Under the pieces are notes generated by a model. That model did not search any database, was not told the origin of the DNA, and worked only from the letters and a program-made list of their open reading frames with translations. Shown here one piece after another: positions 43,445 to 50,953 of a stretch of DNA of 64,000 nt. Within the stretch, counting starts at the first letter, position 1. The number at the start of each line of letters is the position of its first letter. The translations under genes were made by a program, and so were the position numbers. This stretch comes from an uncultured Bacillota bacterium (lineage in GTDB: Bacteria > Bacillota > Clostridia > Christensenellales > QAND01): contig CAJJKN010000001.1 of NCBI GenBank assembly GCA_905188085.1, positions 368,045-432,044 on the forward strand, read 5' to 3'.

Positions 43445-43984
43445 TTGGAAGAACAACAACGGCGCGGCGCGCTGGAGGCGATTTTATTTGTGGCCGGCGA
43501 AGCGGTGGCGCTGGAGGATGTGGCGCGCGCGCTGGAGATGACGGTGCTGGAATGCGACGCATGGATCGAAAAAATGGCGGAGCTGTATAGGCAGGAACAG
43601 CGCGGGGTGGAAATTGTGCGCATAGAGGATAAGGTGCAGTTTGCCACGGCCCGGCGCTATGCAGACGCCGTGCAGGCGGCGCTAAAGCCGCTGTCTGAAA
43701 AGACGCTGTCCAAATCCGTTTTGGAAACGCTGTCTATCGTGGCGTATAAACAGCCCGTCACGCGCAGCGAAATTGAAAACATCCGCGGCGTATCGGCGGA
43801 CTATTCGCTGCGCACGCTTTTGCAGCGCCGGCTGATCGAGCCGGTGGGCCGCAAAGAGGTGGTGGGCCGGCCGATGATGTATGGCACAACGGATGAATTT
43901 ATGCGGCATTTTGGGCTGTCTACGCTCAGCGAACTGCCGCCGCTGCCGGATGCGGCGCCGGAAGAAGAGACGATGCCGCTGTAA
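43445..43984 (+). CDS. scpB: Segregation and condensation protein B
   Basis: A 179-residue protein with two winged-helix domains. Conserved segments include GALEAILFVAGE and SIVAYKQPVTRSEIENIRG. The start is TTG at 43445 behind AAAAAGGGGG; no ATG fits. Partner of ScpA, whose gene is 19 bases upstream. Confidence 0.93.
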   Translation: MEEQQRRGALEAILFVAGEAVALEDVARALEMTVLECDAWIEKMAELYRQEQRGVEIVRIEDKVQFATARRYADAVQAALKPLSEKTLSKSVLETLSIVAYKQPVTRSEIENIRGVSADYSLRTLLQRRLIEPVGRKEVVGRPMMYGTTDEFMRHFGLSTLSELPPLPDAAPEEETMPL

Positions 43985-44012
43985 ACCATAGAGTGAAAAA
44001 GCAAAACAAAGG

Positions 44013-44051
44013 GCATACTAAACGCCGGGAGGCGATTGGTATGCTTTTTTT
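44013..44051 (+). terminator. Terminator-like hairpin that contains the start of the DUF2953 gene
   Basis: GCATACTA (44013-44020) pairs with TGGTATGC (44037-44044), with one wobble; inside, CGCC (44023-44026) pairs with GGCG (44031-44034). Seven T follow (44045-44051). The ribosome site GGGAGG (44027-44032) and the ATG (44041) of the next gene are both inside the structure. Confidence 0.75.
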
Positions 44052-44574
44052 ATGGGCATTTGCCATAGGGTTTGTTTTAGCGCTGCCGATTGAACTGGAA
44101 AGCGAACTGGAGGCGGATCTATACGGCACGGCGGGCGTGTTGTCCGTAGGGCTGCCGGGGCTGCGGCGGGAGGTGGAATGGCAGGCACCGTGGCTGTGTT
44201 TGCCGCCGGGGAAAAAACGAAAAAAGCGCGGGCCGAGCGCGCAGACGGTTTGGCGCTCTGTGCAATATTTAATTAACAAAACCACATTTTGGGATTTGAA
44301 AATTCGGCCGTATATCGGCCTTGGCGACCCGGCGCAAACCGCGCTTGTGTGCGGCGCGGTCAACGGCGTGGCGCGGGCGGCGATGGCGGGGCTTTTGCAA
44401 AAGGCGCGGCCGAAATTGTTTGCAAACGCATTTGAATGCAGGCCCTGTTTTGAAGAGGAGCGCCTGTGCGTTCGGATTTCATGTATAGCCAGCGTGCCGA
44501 TGGTTCATATTATCGGTGCAGGGCTTTTATTGCCGATCAACCATTGGAGGGAAAAAAGAAATGCATCCCATTGA
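44041..44574 (+). CDS. DUF2953 protein (YtfI-like)
   Basis: A 177-residue protein with an N-terminal membrane helix and a beta-rich remainder of the DUF2953 type. ATG 44041 lies eight bases after GGGAGG. A GTG 48 bases earlier has no ribosome site. In Bacillus ytfI is the neighbour of ytfJ, as here. Its first codons (ATG CTT TTT TTA) double as the T-tract of a terminator-like hairpin. The 3' end overlaps ytfJ. Confidence 0.78.
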   Translation: MLFLWAFAIGFVLALPIELESELEADLYGTAGVLSVGLPGLRREVEWQAPWLCLPPGKKRKKRGPSAQTVWRSVQYLINKTTFWDLKIRPYIGLGDPAQTALVCGAVNGVARAAMAGLLQKARPKLFANAFECRPCFEEERLCVRISCIASVPMVHIIGAGLLLPINHWREKRNASH

Positions 44575-45064
44575 AAGCATGATGACAACGGCGATGGAAC
44601 AGATCAAACAGATGGTGGATGTGAACACCATTGTGGGCGATCCGGTACAGACGCGGCAGGGCAATGTAATTTTGCCCATTTCCAAAGTGAGCTTTGGCTT
44701 TGTGGCCGGCGGCGGGGAATACGGCGAAGGCGGCAGCATACGCGAAACCAACAAAGACGCCACGGAAAATCCCTTTGCCGGCGGCAGCGGCGCGGGCATT
44801 TGCATAAAGCCGGTGGCGTTTGTGGTGGTGGAGGACGAGACGATCCGGCTGATGCCGGTGGAATCCAACCACACGCTGGAGCGGCTGACGGAGGCCGTGC
44901 CGCAGATGATCGGGCTGATTAAACATTTCGGCTGTAAAGGAAAAAACAAAAAGGACGGGCAGGACGATGCCTGCGATTGCAAAACCCCGGCGGACAACGC
45001 GCCCTGCAGCGAAGAGAAAACCGTGGAAAGCACGGTGATTTTCGCAGAAAAAGAATCGGACTGA
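44561..45064 (+). CDS. ytfJ: GerW/YtfJ family spore protein
   Basis: A 167-residue protein of the YtfJ/GerW family. It has the conserved VVGDPV-type IVGDPVQTRQGNVILPISKVS start and the GAGICIKPVAFVVV core, with an extended Cys/Lys-containing tail. In Bacillus GerW is needed for SleB function in germination. ATG 44561 follows GGAGGG and overlaps the DUF2953 end. A strong terminator follows. Confidence 0.93.
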   Translation: MHPIESMMTTAMEQIKQMVDVNTIVGDPVQTRQGNVILPISKVSFGFVAGGGEYGEGGSIRETNKDATENPFAGGSGAGICIKPVAFVVVEDETIRLMPVESNHTLERLTEAVPQMIGLIKHFGCKGKNKKDGQDDACDCKTPADNAPCSEEKTVESTVIFAEKESD

Positions 45065-45084
45065 ACGCCGGATTTTACGGAAAG

Positions 45085-45115
45085 AGACAATGGATTGCCC
45101 ATTGTCTTTTTCTTT
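45085..45115 (+). terminator. Intrinsic terminator after ytfJ
   Basis: AGACAATGG (45085-45093) pairs with CCATTGTCT (45099-45107) around ATTGC, followed by a T-rich tract. Confidence 0.92.
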
Positions 45116-45206
45116 TGGTATAATAAATTGATTGTCTTTGGAAAAACAACCGAGGCATATACTGAAATAAAGCAAAACGGATGGAAACCATGCGTATGAG
45201 GGGGCT

Positions 45207-46343
45207 ATGATGAAAAAGAGGTTCGCGGCTGTGTTGGCGGCCTGTTTGTTGTTGTGCTGCATGCCGAGTTCGGCGGCGGCCATGCCGGAAGTGTCGGCTA
45301 AACGCGCTTGCGTGATAGAGGTGGATTCCGGCCTGATTTTGGAGGGCAAAAACGAAAACGAAAAGGCGGAGCCTGCCAGCATAACCAAGATTATGACGGC
45401 GCTGATTGCGCTGGAAAACTATGACAAGACAAAGGTGATCACGGTGCCGAAAAAGGCCGCCGGCGTGGAGGGCAGCAGCGTATATTTGAAAGCGGGCGAT
45501 AAATATACGATGGAAGATTTGCTCTATGCGCTGATGCTGAGAAGCGGCAACGACGCCGCTACCGCCATCGCGCTGACGGTGGGCAACGGCAAGGTGGACA
45601 CGTTTGTGGACATGATGAATCAAAAGGCCAAGGATTTGGGCTGCACCAACACGCACTTTAACAACCCGCACGGCCTGTCGGACCCCAATCATTATACCTC
45701 TGCGCACGATATGGCGCTGATTGCAGCAGAGGCGCTTAGAAACGAAGATTTTTGCCAGATTGTATCGACAAAATCTCACAAAGCGACAGAACGGGGCACG
45801 GGCGAAGGGCACTCTTGGCAAAACAAAAACAAGCTGTTATGGGAATATGACGGGGCCATCGGCGTGAAAACCGGCTATACCAAAAGCGCGGGCAAAACGT
45901 ATGTGGGCGCGGCGGAGAGAAACGGCGTGCGCATCGCGGTGGTGGTGATGGGCGCAGCCGACATGTGGGCAGACGCCAAGCTGCTGCTGGACGATGCATT
46001 TACCAGATACCAGACCGTGCAGCTGATTCAAAGCGGGCAATCCACAGGGGTATGCCCGGTGATAAACGGGCTGACAAGCGAAGTGGAAGGCATTACCCAG
46101 GGGGGCATTGCAAAGGCCATGACGGAGGAAGAAAAAAGCCGCGTGGCAACAAAATGCGTGTACCAAACGCCGCTGGTGGCGCCCATTGAACAGGGGCAGA
46201 TCATCGGCAGCATGCAGGTGTATCTGGATGATACGATGCTGGGTTCGGTGCCGATTGAGGCGAAAAACGCCGTGGAAACCTATTCGTTTCAGTATTGTTT
46301 GAAAAAGATCTACGAGCAATGGCTGCGCCATGACCAGCCTTGA
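45207..46343 (+). CDS. Serine-type D-Ala-D-Ala carboxypeptidase (intact, PBP5/DacB-like)
   Basis: A 378-residue protein with signal peptide (about 1-25), S11 catalytic domain and PBP5 C-terminal domain. All motifs are intact: SITK, SGN and KTG (in GVKTGYTKSAG). It trims pentapeptide side chains of peptidoglycan. GAGGGGG precedes ATG 45207. A TATAAT is seen at 45119-45124, but its -35 would overlap the upstream terminator, so its promoter is uncertain. It contrasts with the catalytically degenerate paralogue at 39508. Confidence 0.94.
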   Translation: MMKKRFAAVLAACLLLCCMPSSAAAMPEVSAKRACVIEVDSGLILEGKNENEKAEPASITKIMTALIALENYDKTKVITVPKKAAGVEGSSVYLKAGDKYTMEDLLYALMLRSGNDAATAIALTVGNGKVDTFVDMMNQKAKDLGCTNTHFNNPHGLSDPNHYTSAHDMALIAAEALRNEDFCQIVSTKSHKATERGTGEGHSWQNKNKLLWEYDGAIGVKTGYTKSAGKTYVGAAERNGVRIAVVVMGAADMWADAKLLLDDAFTRYQTVQLIQSGQSTGVCPVINGLTSEVEGITQGGIAKAMTEEEKSRVATKCVYQTPLVAPIEQGQIIGSMQVYLDDTMLGSVPIEAKNAVETYSFQYCLKKIYEQWLRHDQP

Positions 46344-46367
46344 CAAGCCGGGGCGGTCCGATATAAT
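46340..46367 (+). promoter_or_regulatory. Predicted sigma-A promoter for the rluB-like gene
   Basis: TTGACA (46340-46345), a 16-base spacer and TATAAT (46362-46367), overlapping the upstream stop codon. Confidence 0.8.
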
Positions 46368-46422
46368 AAAACTGATTTTACGCGGGAAAGCCGGGCGCTT
46401 TTCCAAAGGATGAGAGAAAACG

Positions 46423-47163
46423 ATGAGGCTTCAAAAATATATGGCGGATTGCGGCGTGGCTTCCAGGCGAAAGTGCGAAGAGATCATCGCCGAAGGCAGA
46501 GTGAAGGTAAACGGCCGGGTGGCAGATCAGCAGGGATTGCAGATCACGCCCGGCAAAGACATTGTGAGCGTGGACGGGCACAGAATCGCCTTGCTGCAAA
46601 GCAGGGCGTATTTTGCGTTTTATAAGCCGCGCGGCGTGGTGTGCACCATGCAGGACGAACGGGGCAGGCACTGTGTGGGCGATTATTTTGCCCGGCAAAA
46701 GCGCCGCCTGTTTCCGGTGGGGCGGCTGGATTATCACAGCGAAGGGCTGCTGTTGATGACGGATGACGGGGCGTTTGCCAATAAGATTACCCACCCCAGC
46801 CACCATGTGCAAAAGATTTACCAGGTGACGGTGGACAAGCCTTACAGCCAAAAGCTGGCAAACAAGCTGCTTTCCGGCGTGGAGATCGGCCCGGGCGAAC
46901 GGCCGGCCAAGGCTGTGGCCGTGACGTTTTCCAACCGGGAGGACGGCCGCGGGCAAATTAAAATTGCCATTGAAGAGGGGCGAAACCGCGTAGTGCGCCG
47001 GATGATGGAAGCGCAGGAATTGTCTGTCTTGCGGCTAAAGCGCATTCAGGTCGGCGGCATTGAGCTGGGCGACCAAAAGCCGGGCGGCTATGAGCGGCTG
47101 ACCGAACAGCAGGCTATGCGTGCGCTGGAAAAACCGCCGGCCTATTTGATGCGCAAACAATAA
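46423..47163 (+). CDS. Pseudouridine synthase, RluB/RsuA family
   Basis: A 246-residue protein with N-terminal S4 domain (about 1-60) and catalytic domain with the Asp in GRLDYHSEGLLLMTDDG and the late EGRNRVVRRMM motif. It modifies 23S (RluB) or 16S (RsuA) rRNA uridines. The location near scpB is the usual place for rluB. A ribosome site AAAGGA lies upstream. Confidence 0.93.
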   Translation: MRLQKYMADCGVASRRKCEEIIAEGRVKVNGRVADQQGLQITPGKDIVSVDGHRIALLQSRAYFAFYKPRGVVCTMQDERGRHCVGDYFARQKRRLFPVGRLDYHSEGLLLMTDDGAFANKITHPSHHVQKIYQVTVDKPYSQKLANKLLSGVEIGPGERPAKAVAVTFSNREDGRGQIKIAIEEGRNRVVRRMMEAQELSVLRLKRIQVGGIELGDQKPGGYERLTEQQAMRALEKPPAYLMRKQ

Positions 47164-47175
47164 CGGGGGCAAAAA

Positions 47176-47784
47176 GTGAACGTTTATTTAATGCGCCACG
47201 GGGAAACGGAATACAACGTGGCAAGGCTGGTGCAGGGCGCATGCGATTCGCCGCTGACGAAAAACGGCATACGGCAGGCGGAAAACGCGGCCAGGCGGCT
47301 CTGTGATATTCCCTTTGCAGCGGCGTATGCCAGCCCGCTTAAACGGGCGAAGGACACGGCCAAGATCGTAGCCGCGCCGCATAAAGGGCTTTGCATTACA
47401 GAGGAAGAAAGTTTAAGGGAATTTTCCTTCGGCATCTACGAAACCCACAACATGGACGGCTTGAAAGACGAATGCCCGGGCGTTTGGGAAACGTTTATAA
47501 AAACGCCGTCGCGCCTTACGGCGCCGGGCGGAGACTGTACGCTGGCGCGGGTGGCGGAAAGCAAACGCTTTACGGATAAATTGGTAAAAGAGCATTTTGG
47601 GGAAAACGTGCTGTGCGTTTCGCACGGCTTTGGCATCAGCTTTTTTTTAGCGGCGGCGCTGGGCATTCCGCTGGAAAGCGTGCGCTGCTTTGCTTCCGGC
47701 AACACGGCGCTGACCATCTTGCAATATAAAACGCCGACAGAGCCCTGTGTGCGCGTGTTTGGCGATACCAGCCATAACGAATAG
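47176..47784 (+). CDS. Histidine phosphatase (phosphoglycerate mutase-like), copy 1
   Basis: A 202-residue protein with GTG start. RHGETEYN carries the phospho-accepting His; REFSFG and VSHGFGI carry the other active-site residues. It is clearly paralogous along its whole length to the next gene (shared SPLTKNGI, FTAP/LTAP-GDC, HFGENVLCV, and GDTSHNE/GDVSHNQ endings). The substrate is unknown: family members include cobalamin and sugar-phosphate phosphatases. Confidence 0.9.
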   Translation: MNVYLMRHGETEYNVARLVQGACDSPLTKNGIRQAENAARRLCDIPFAAAYASPLKRAKDTAKIVAAPHKGLCITEEESLREFSFGIYETHNMDGLKDECPGVWETFIKTPSRLTAPGGDCTLARVAESKRFTDKLVKEHFGENVLCVSHGFGISFFLAAALGIPLESVRCFASGNTALTILQYKTPTEPCVRVFGDTSHNE

Positions 47785-47809
47785 GGCACAAAAGAAAAGG
47801 AGACAGAAG

Positions 47810-48418
47810 ATGAAACTTTATTTGATACGCCACGGGCAAACGGAATGGAACACGCAGCGGCGCGTGCAGGGCGCGATGGATTCGCCGCTGACGAAAAACG
47901 GCATTATACAGGCGGAAAACGCGGCCCGTAGGCTCAAAGATATACACTTTGCCGCGGCGTTTGCCAGCCCCCAGCTAAGGGCGTACCGGACGGCGGAAAT
48001 CATCACGGCCGATCATCCGTATTTGAAACTGGAAAAACAGCCGTGCCTGCGTGAATTTTCCTTTGGCGACTGGGAAGGACATCTTTTGGATCAAATGCAG
48101 GAGGAAGAGCCGGAAAAATGGGATGTGTATAAAAAGACGCCCTCTGCGTTTACCGCGCCGAACGGCGATTGCATGATTGCGCGCGTGGCGGAAAGCAAGG
48201 CGTTTGCCGACAGATTGGTGGAACGATATTTTGGGGAAAACGTATTGTGCGTGACCCATGGCTATGCCATCCGCATTTTCCTGGCTGCAGTGCTGGGTAT
48301 TCCGCTGGAAAGCACGCGGTTCTTTATGTCGGGCAACACGGCGATCAGCATTGTGGAATACAAACAGCCCGACACGCCGCAGGTGCGCGTGTTTGGCGAT
48401 GTGAGCCATAACCAATGA
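47810..48418 (+). CDS. Histidine phosphatase (phosphoglycerate mutase-like), copy 2
   Basis: A 202-residue tandem paralogue of the preceding gene, with RHGQTEWN, REFSFGDWEGH and VTHGYAI. AAAAGGA precedes ATG 47810. The pair arose by duplication. The stop overlaps the flavoprotein gene that follows. Confidence 0.91.
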   Translation: MKLYLIRHGQTEWNTQRRVQGAMDSPLTKNGIIQAENAARRLKDIHFAAAFASPQLRAYRTAEIITADHPYLKLEKQPCLREFSFGDWEGHLLDQMQEEEPEKWDVYKKTPSAFTAPNGDCMIARVAESKAFADRLVERYFGENVLCVTHGYAIRIFLAAVLGIPLESTRFFMSGNTAISIVEYKQPDTPQVRVFGDVSHNQ

Positions 48419-49650
48419 GCGGGAAAAAAGTGGTGATCATCGGCGGCGGGGCGGCCGGGTGCATGGCGGCGGTGTTTGCCGCGCGGCAGGGGGCCGAGGT
48501 GATTGTGTTGGAAAGCACGCCACGGCTGATGAACAAAGTGCGCATCACCGGCAAGGGCCGGTGCAATGTAACAAACGCGTGCGACGCGCCGTCGTTTTAT
48601 GCGCATGTGGTGCGCAACCCGCGGTTTTTGAAAAGCGTGTATACCGCGTTTGACAACCGGGCGCTGATGGATTTTTTTGAAAGGCTGGGCGTGCCGCTGA
48701 AAACCGAGCGGGGGCAGCGGGTGTTTCCCCAAAGCGACAGGGCGCACGACATTGCGGACGCGCTGGCCAAAGAGATGGAAAAATGCGGCGTACGGGTTTT
48801 GTATAAAACAAAAGCACAGGCGCTGAACATGGAAAACGGCAGGGTGAAAGCCGTGCAGGCGTGTGGCGGAAGAACCTTTGCCTTAGACGCCTGCATTGTG
48901 GCCACCGGCGGGCGGAGCTATCCCGTAACGGGCTCCACGGGCGACGGCTATCGTTTGGCCCGGCAGGCGGGGCATACGGTGGTGCCCACCCAGCCTTCGC
49001 TTTGCCCCGTGATCACGGAGGAAACGTGGGTGGCGGACTTGGCCGGCCTTTCGCTGAAAAACGTGGGGCTAAAGGCGGAAGTGAACGGTAAAAAGGTGTT
49101 TTATGACCAGGGGGAAATGCTGTTTACGCATAAGGGCGTTTCCGGGCCGCTGGTGTTGAGCGCTTCAGCGCATTTGGAGCGGGACGCCTGGCCGCAGAGC
49201 GCACTTATCCTGGATTGGAAACCGGCACTGACGGAAGAGCAGGTAAACGCGCGGCTGCTGAGGGAAATTCAATTTGCGCCGAACCGGGAAGTAAAAACGA
49301 TGATGATTCAGCTGGTGCCGAAAAACGCGGCGCCGCTCTTGCCGTTTTTGGCGGGGATAGACCCGGCACTGCCCTGCAACGCGCTGACAAAGCAGCAGCG
49401 GCGAAAATTGACAGAGCAATTGAAGCATACGCGGCTTTCCGTGCGCGCCGCGGGGCCGATGGAGGAAGCGATTGTAACGCGCGGCGGGGTGAATGTAAAG
49501 GAAATTCAGCCCAAGAGCATGCAGAGCAAACGGGCGGAAAACCTGTTTTTTGCCGGAGAGGTGTTAGATTTGGACGCCTACACCGGCGGATATAATTTGC
49601 AAATTGCGTTTTCCACCGGGGTCGCGGCAGGCCTGGCCGCGGCCGAATGA
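48415..49650 (+). CDS. HI0933/YhiN family FAD-dependent oxidoreductase
   Basis: A 411-residue flavoprotein with an N-terminal dinucleotide-binding GGGAAGCMAA motif and the family markers RITGKGRCNVTN, ATGGRSYPVTGSTGDGY and the C-terminal EVLDLDAYTGGYNLQIAF. BaiN-like members of this family are annotated as bile-acid reductases, but the activity here cannot be told. It lies in a run with cmk, plsC and ispH-rpsA. Confidence 0.92.
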   Translation: MSGKKVVIIGGGAAGCMAAVFAARQGAEVIVLESTPRLMNKVRITGKGRCNVTNACDAPSFYAHVVRNPRFLKSVYTAFDNRALMDFFERLGVPLKTERGQRVFPQSDRAHDIADALAKEMEKCGVRVLYKTKAQALNMENGRVKAVQACGGRTFALDACIVATGGRSYPVTGSTGDGYRLARQAGHTVVPTQPSLCPVITEETWVADLAGLSLKNVGLKAEVNGKKVFYDQGEMLFTHKGVSGPLVLSASAHLERDAWPQSALILDWKPALTEEQVNARLLREIQFAPNREVKTMMIQLVPKNAAPLLPFLAGIDPALPCNALTKQQRRKLTEQLKHTRLSVRAAGPMEEAIVTRGGVNVKEIQPKSMQSKRAENLFFAGEVLDLDAYTGGYNLQIAFSTGVAAGLAAAE

Positions 49651-49682
49651 TAACGACAAGCAACGATAAGCGAGGGACAACA

Positions 49683-50357
49683 ATGCAAAAACACTGCGTG
49701 ATTGCCATTGACGGGCCGGCGGGCGCCGGCAAAACCACCATGGCCAAAAAGCTGGCCGATACGCTGGGCATCCATATTTTGGATACGGGGGCGCTGTTTC
49801 GCGCGCTGGCGCTGTGCGCGCTGCGGCAAAACGTGGCGCTTTGCGATGAACAGGCCGTAAAACAGGCGGTGCAGGACGCCAGCGTGACCATTGAAGTGGA
49901 CGAAAACGGCCAGCGCACCTTTTTGAACGGGGAGGATGTTTCCCAAGCCATCCGCACGCCGGAGGTGGGCCAAGGGGCTTCCACCATCGGCGCCAATGCG
50001 TTTGTAAGGCAGGTTTTGACAAACCAGGTGCGCCGCATTGCTGCGGAATTGTCCGTCGTGGTGGACGGGCGCGACGTGGGCACCGCTATGCTGCCGGGCG
50101 CGGATGTAAAGTTTTTCCTAACGGCAAAGCCGGAAGAGCGGGCGGAGCGACGCAGAAAAGAGCAGGAGGCAAAGGGCCTTGTTGAATCGTTTGAAACGGT
50201 GCTGGCCGGCATACAAAAGCGGGATTATGACGATTCGCACCGGGCCATTGCGCCGCTGTGCCAGGCAGAGGACGCCGTGGTGATTGATTCTACAAACTGC
50301 ACGCCGGAGCAGGTGCTGCGCCGGATGACGGAGGTTGTGGAGGAAAAACTGAAATGA
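49683..50357 (+). CDS. cmk: Cytidylate kinase
   Basis: A 224-residue (d)CMP kinase with P-loop DGPAGAGKTT, and the LDTGALFRALAL and DGRDVGTAMLPGADVKFFL segments of the family. ATG 49683 follows GCGAGGGACAA. It overlaps the start of plsC by four bases. The cmk-plsC-ispH/rpsA order is typical for Clostridia. Confidence 0.95.
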   Translation: MQKHCVIAIDGPAGAGKTTMAKKLADTLGIHILDTGALFRALALCALRQNVALCDEQAVKQAVQDASVTIEVDENGQRTFLNGEDVSQAIRTPEVGQGASTIGANAFVRQVLTNQVRRIAAELSVVVDGRDVGTAMLPGADVKFFLTAKPEERAERRRKEQEAKGLVESFETVLAGIQKRDYDDSHRAIAPLCQAEDAVVIDSTNCTPEQVLRRMTEVVEEKLK

Positions 50358-50953
50358 AGCCGTTGTATGCCGTGGCCTGGCCGATTGTATGGCTGATTTC
50401 AAAATTGTTTTTCTTTTTGGGCGTAAAGGGCAAAAAGAACATGCCGAAAACCGGGCCGGTGGTGGTGTGTGCAAACCATGTGCACGCGCTGGACCCTTTG
50501 GCCCTTGCGATGATTTGCCACAGGCAGATTCATTTTATGAGCAAATATGAATTGTTTGAAAACAAGTTTACCAAATGGCTGCTGACGGCGCTGGGGGCGT
50601 TTCCGGTAAACCGCGAAGGAAACGACTTAAAAGCCATGAAAAAAAGCATGGAAATTTTAAAACAGGGCCGTGTGCTGGGCATTTTCCCGGAGGGCACGCG
50701 CAGCAAAACCGGCGGCCAGCTTTCCTTTCACGAAGGCGCGGTGACGTTTGCGCTCAGGAGCGGGGCGACGTTGGTGCCGGTGGGGATGAATGTATGTTTT
50801 AAGCCGTTTAGAAAACACCGCGTGGTGGTGGGCGAGCCTATCGACCTTTCCGCCTATCAGGGCAGAAAGGCCACCAAAGAGGAGATTACAAAGGTGAACC
50901 GCGAACTGGAAGAGCGCGTGATGGCGCTGACAAAGCAGGCGAAGGGCCAATGA
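50354..50953 (+). CDS. plsC: 1-acyl-sn-glycerol-3-phosphate acyltransferase
   Basis: A 199-residue membrane-associated acyltransferase of phospholipid synthesis. It has the catalytic NHVHALD (HX4D) and the FPEGTRSKTG phosphate-binding motif. It is translationally coupled to cmk before it and to ispH-rpsA after it through ATGA overlaps. Confidence 0.93.
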   Translation: MKPLYAVAWPIVWLISKLFFFLGVKGKKNMPKTGPVVVCANHVHALDPLALAMICHRQIHFMSKYELFENKFTKWLLTALGAFPVNREGNDLKAMKKSMEILKQGRVLGIFPEGTRSKTGGQLSFHEGAVTFALRSGATLVPVGMNVCFKPFRKHRVVVGEPIDLSAYQGRKATKEEITKVNRELEERVMALTKQAKGQ

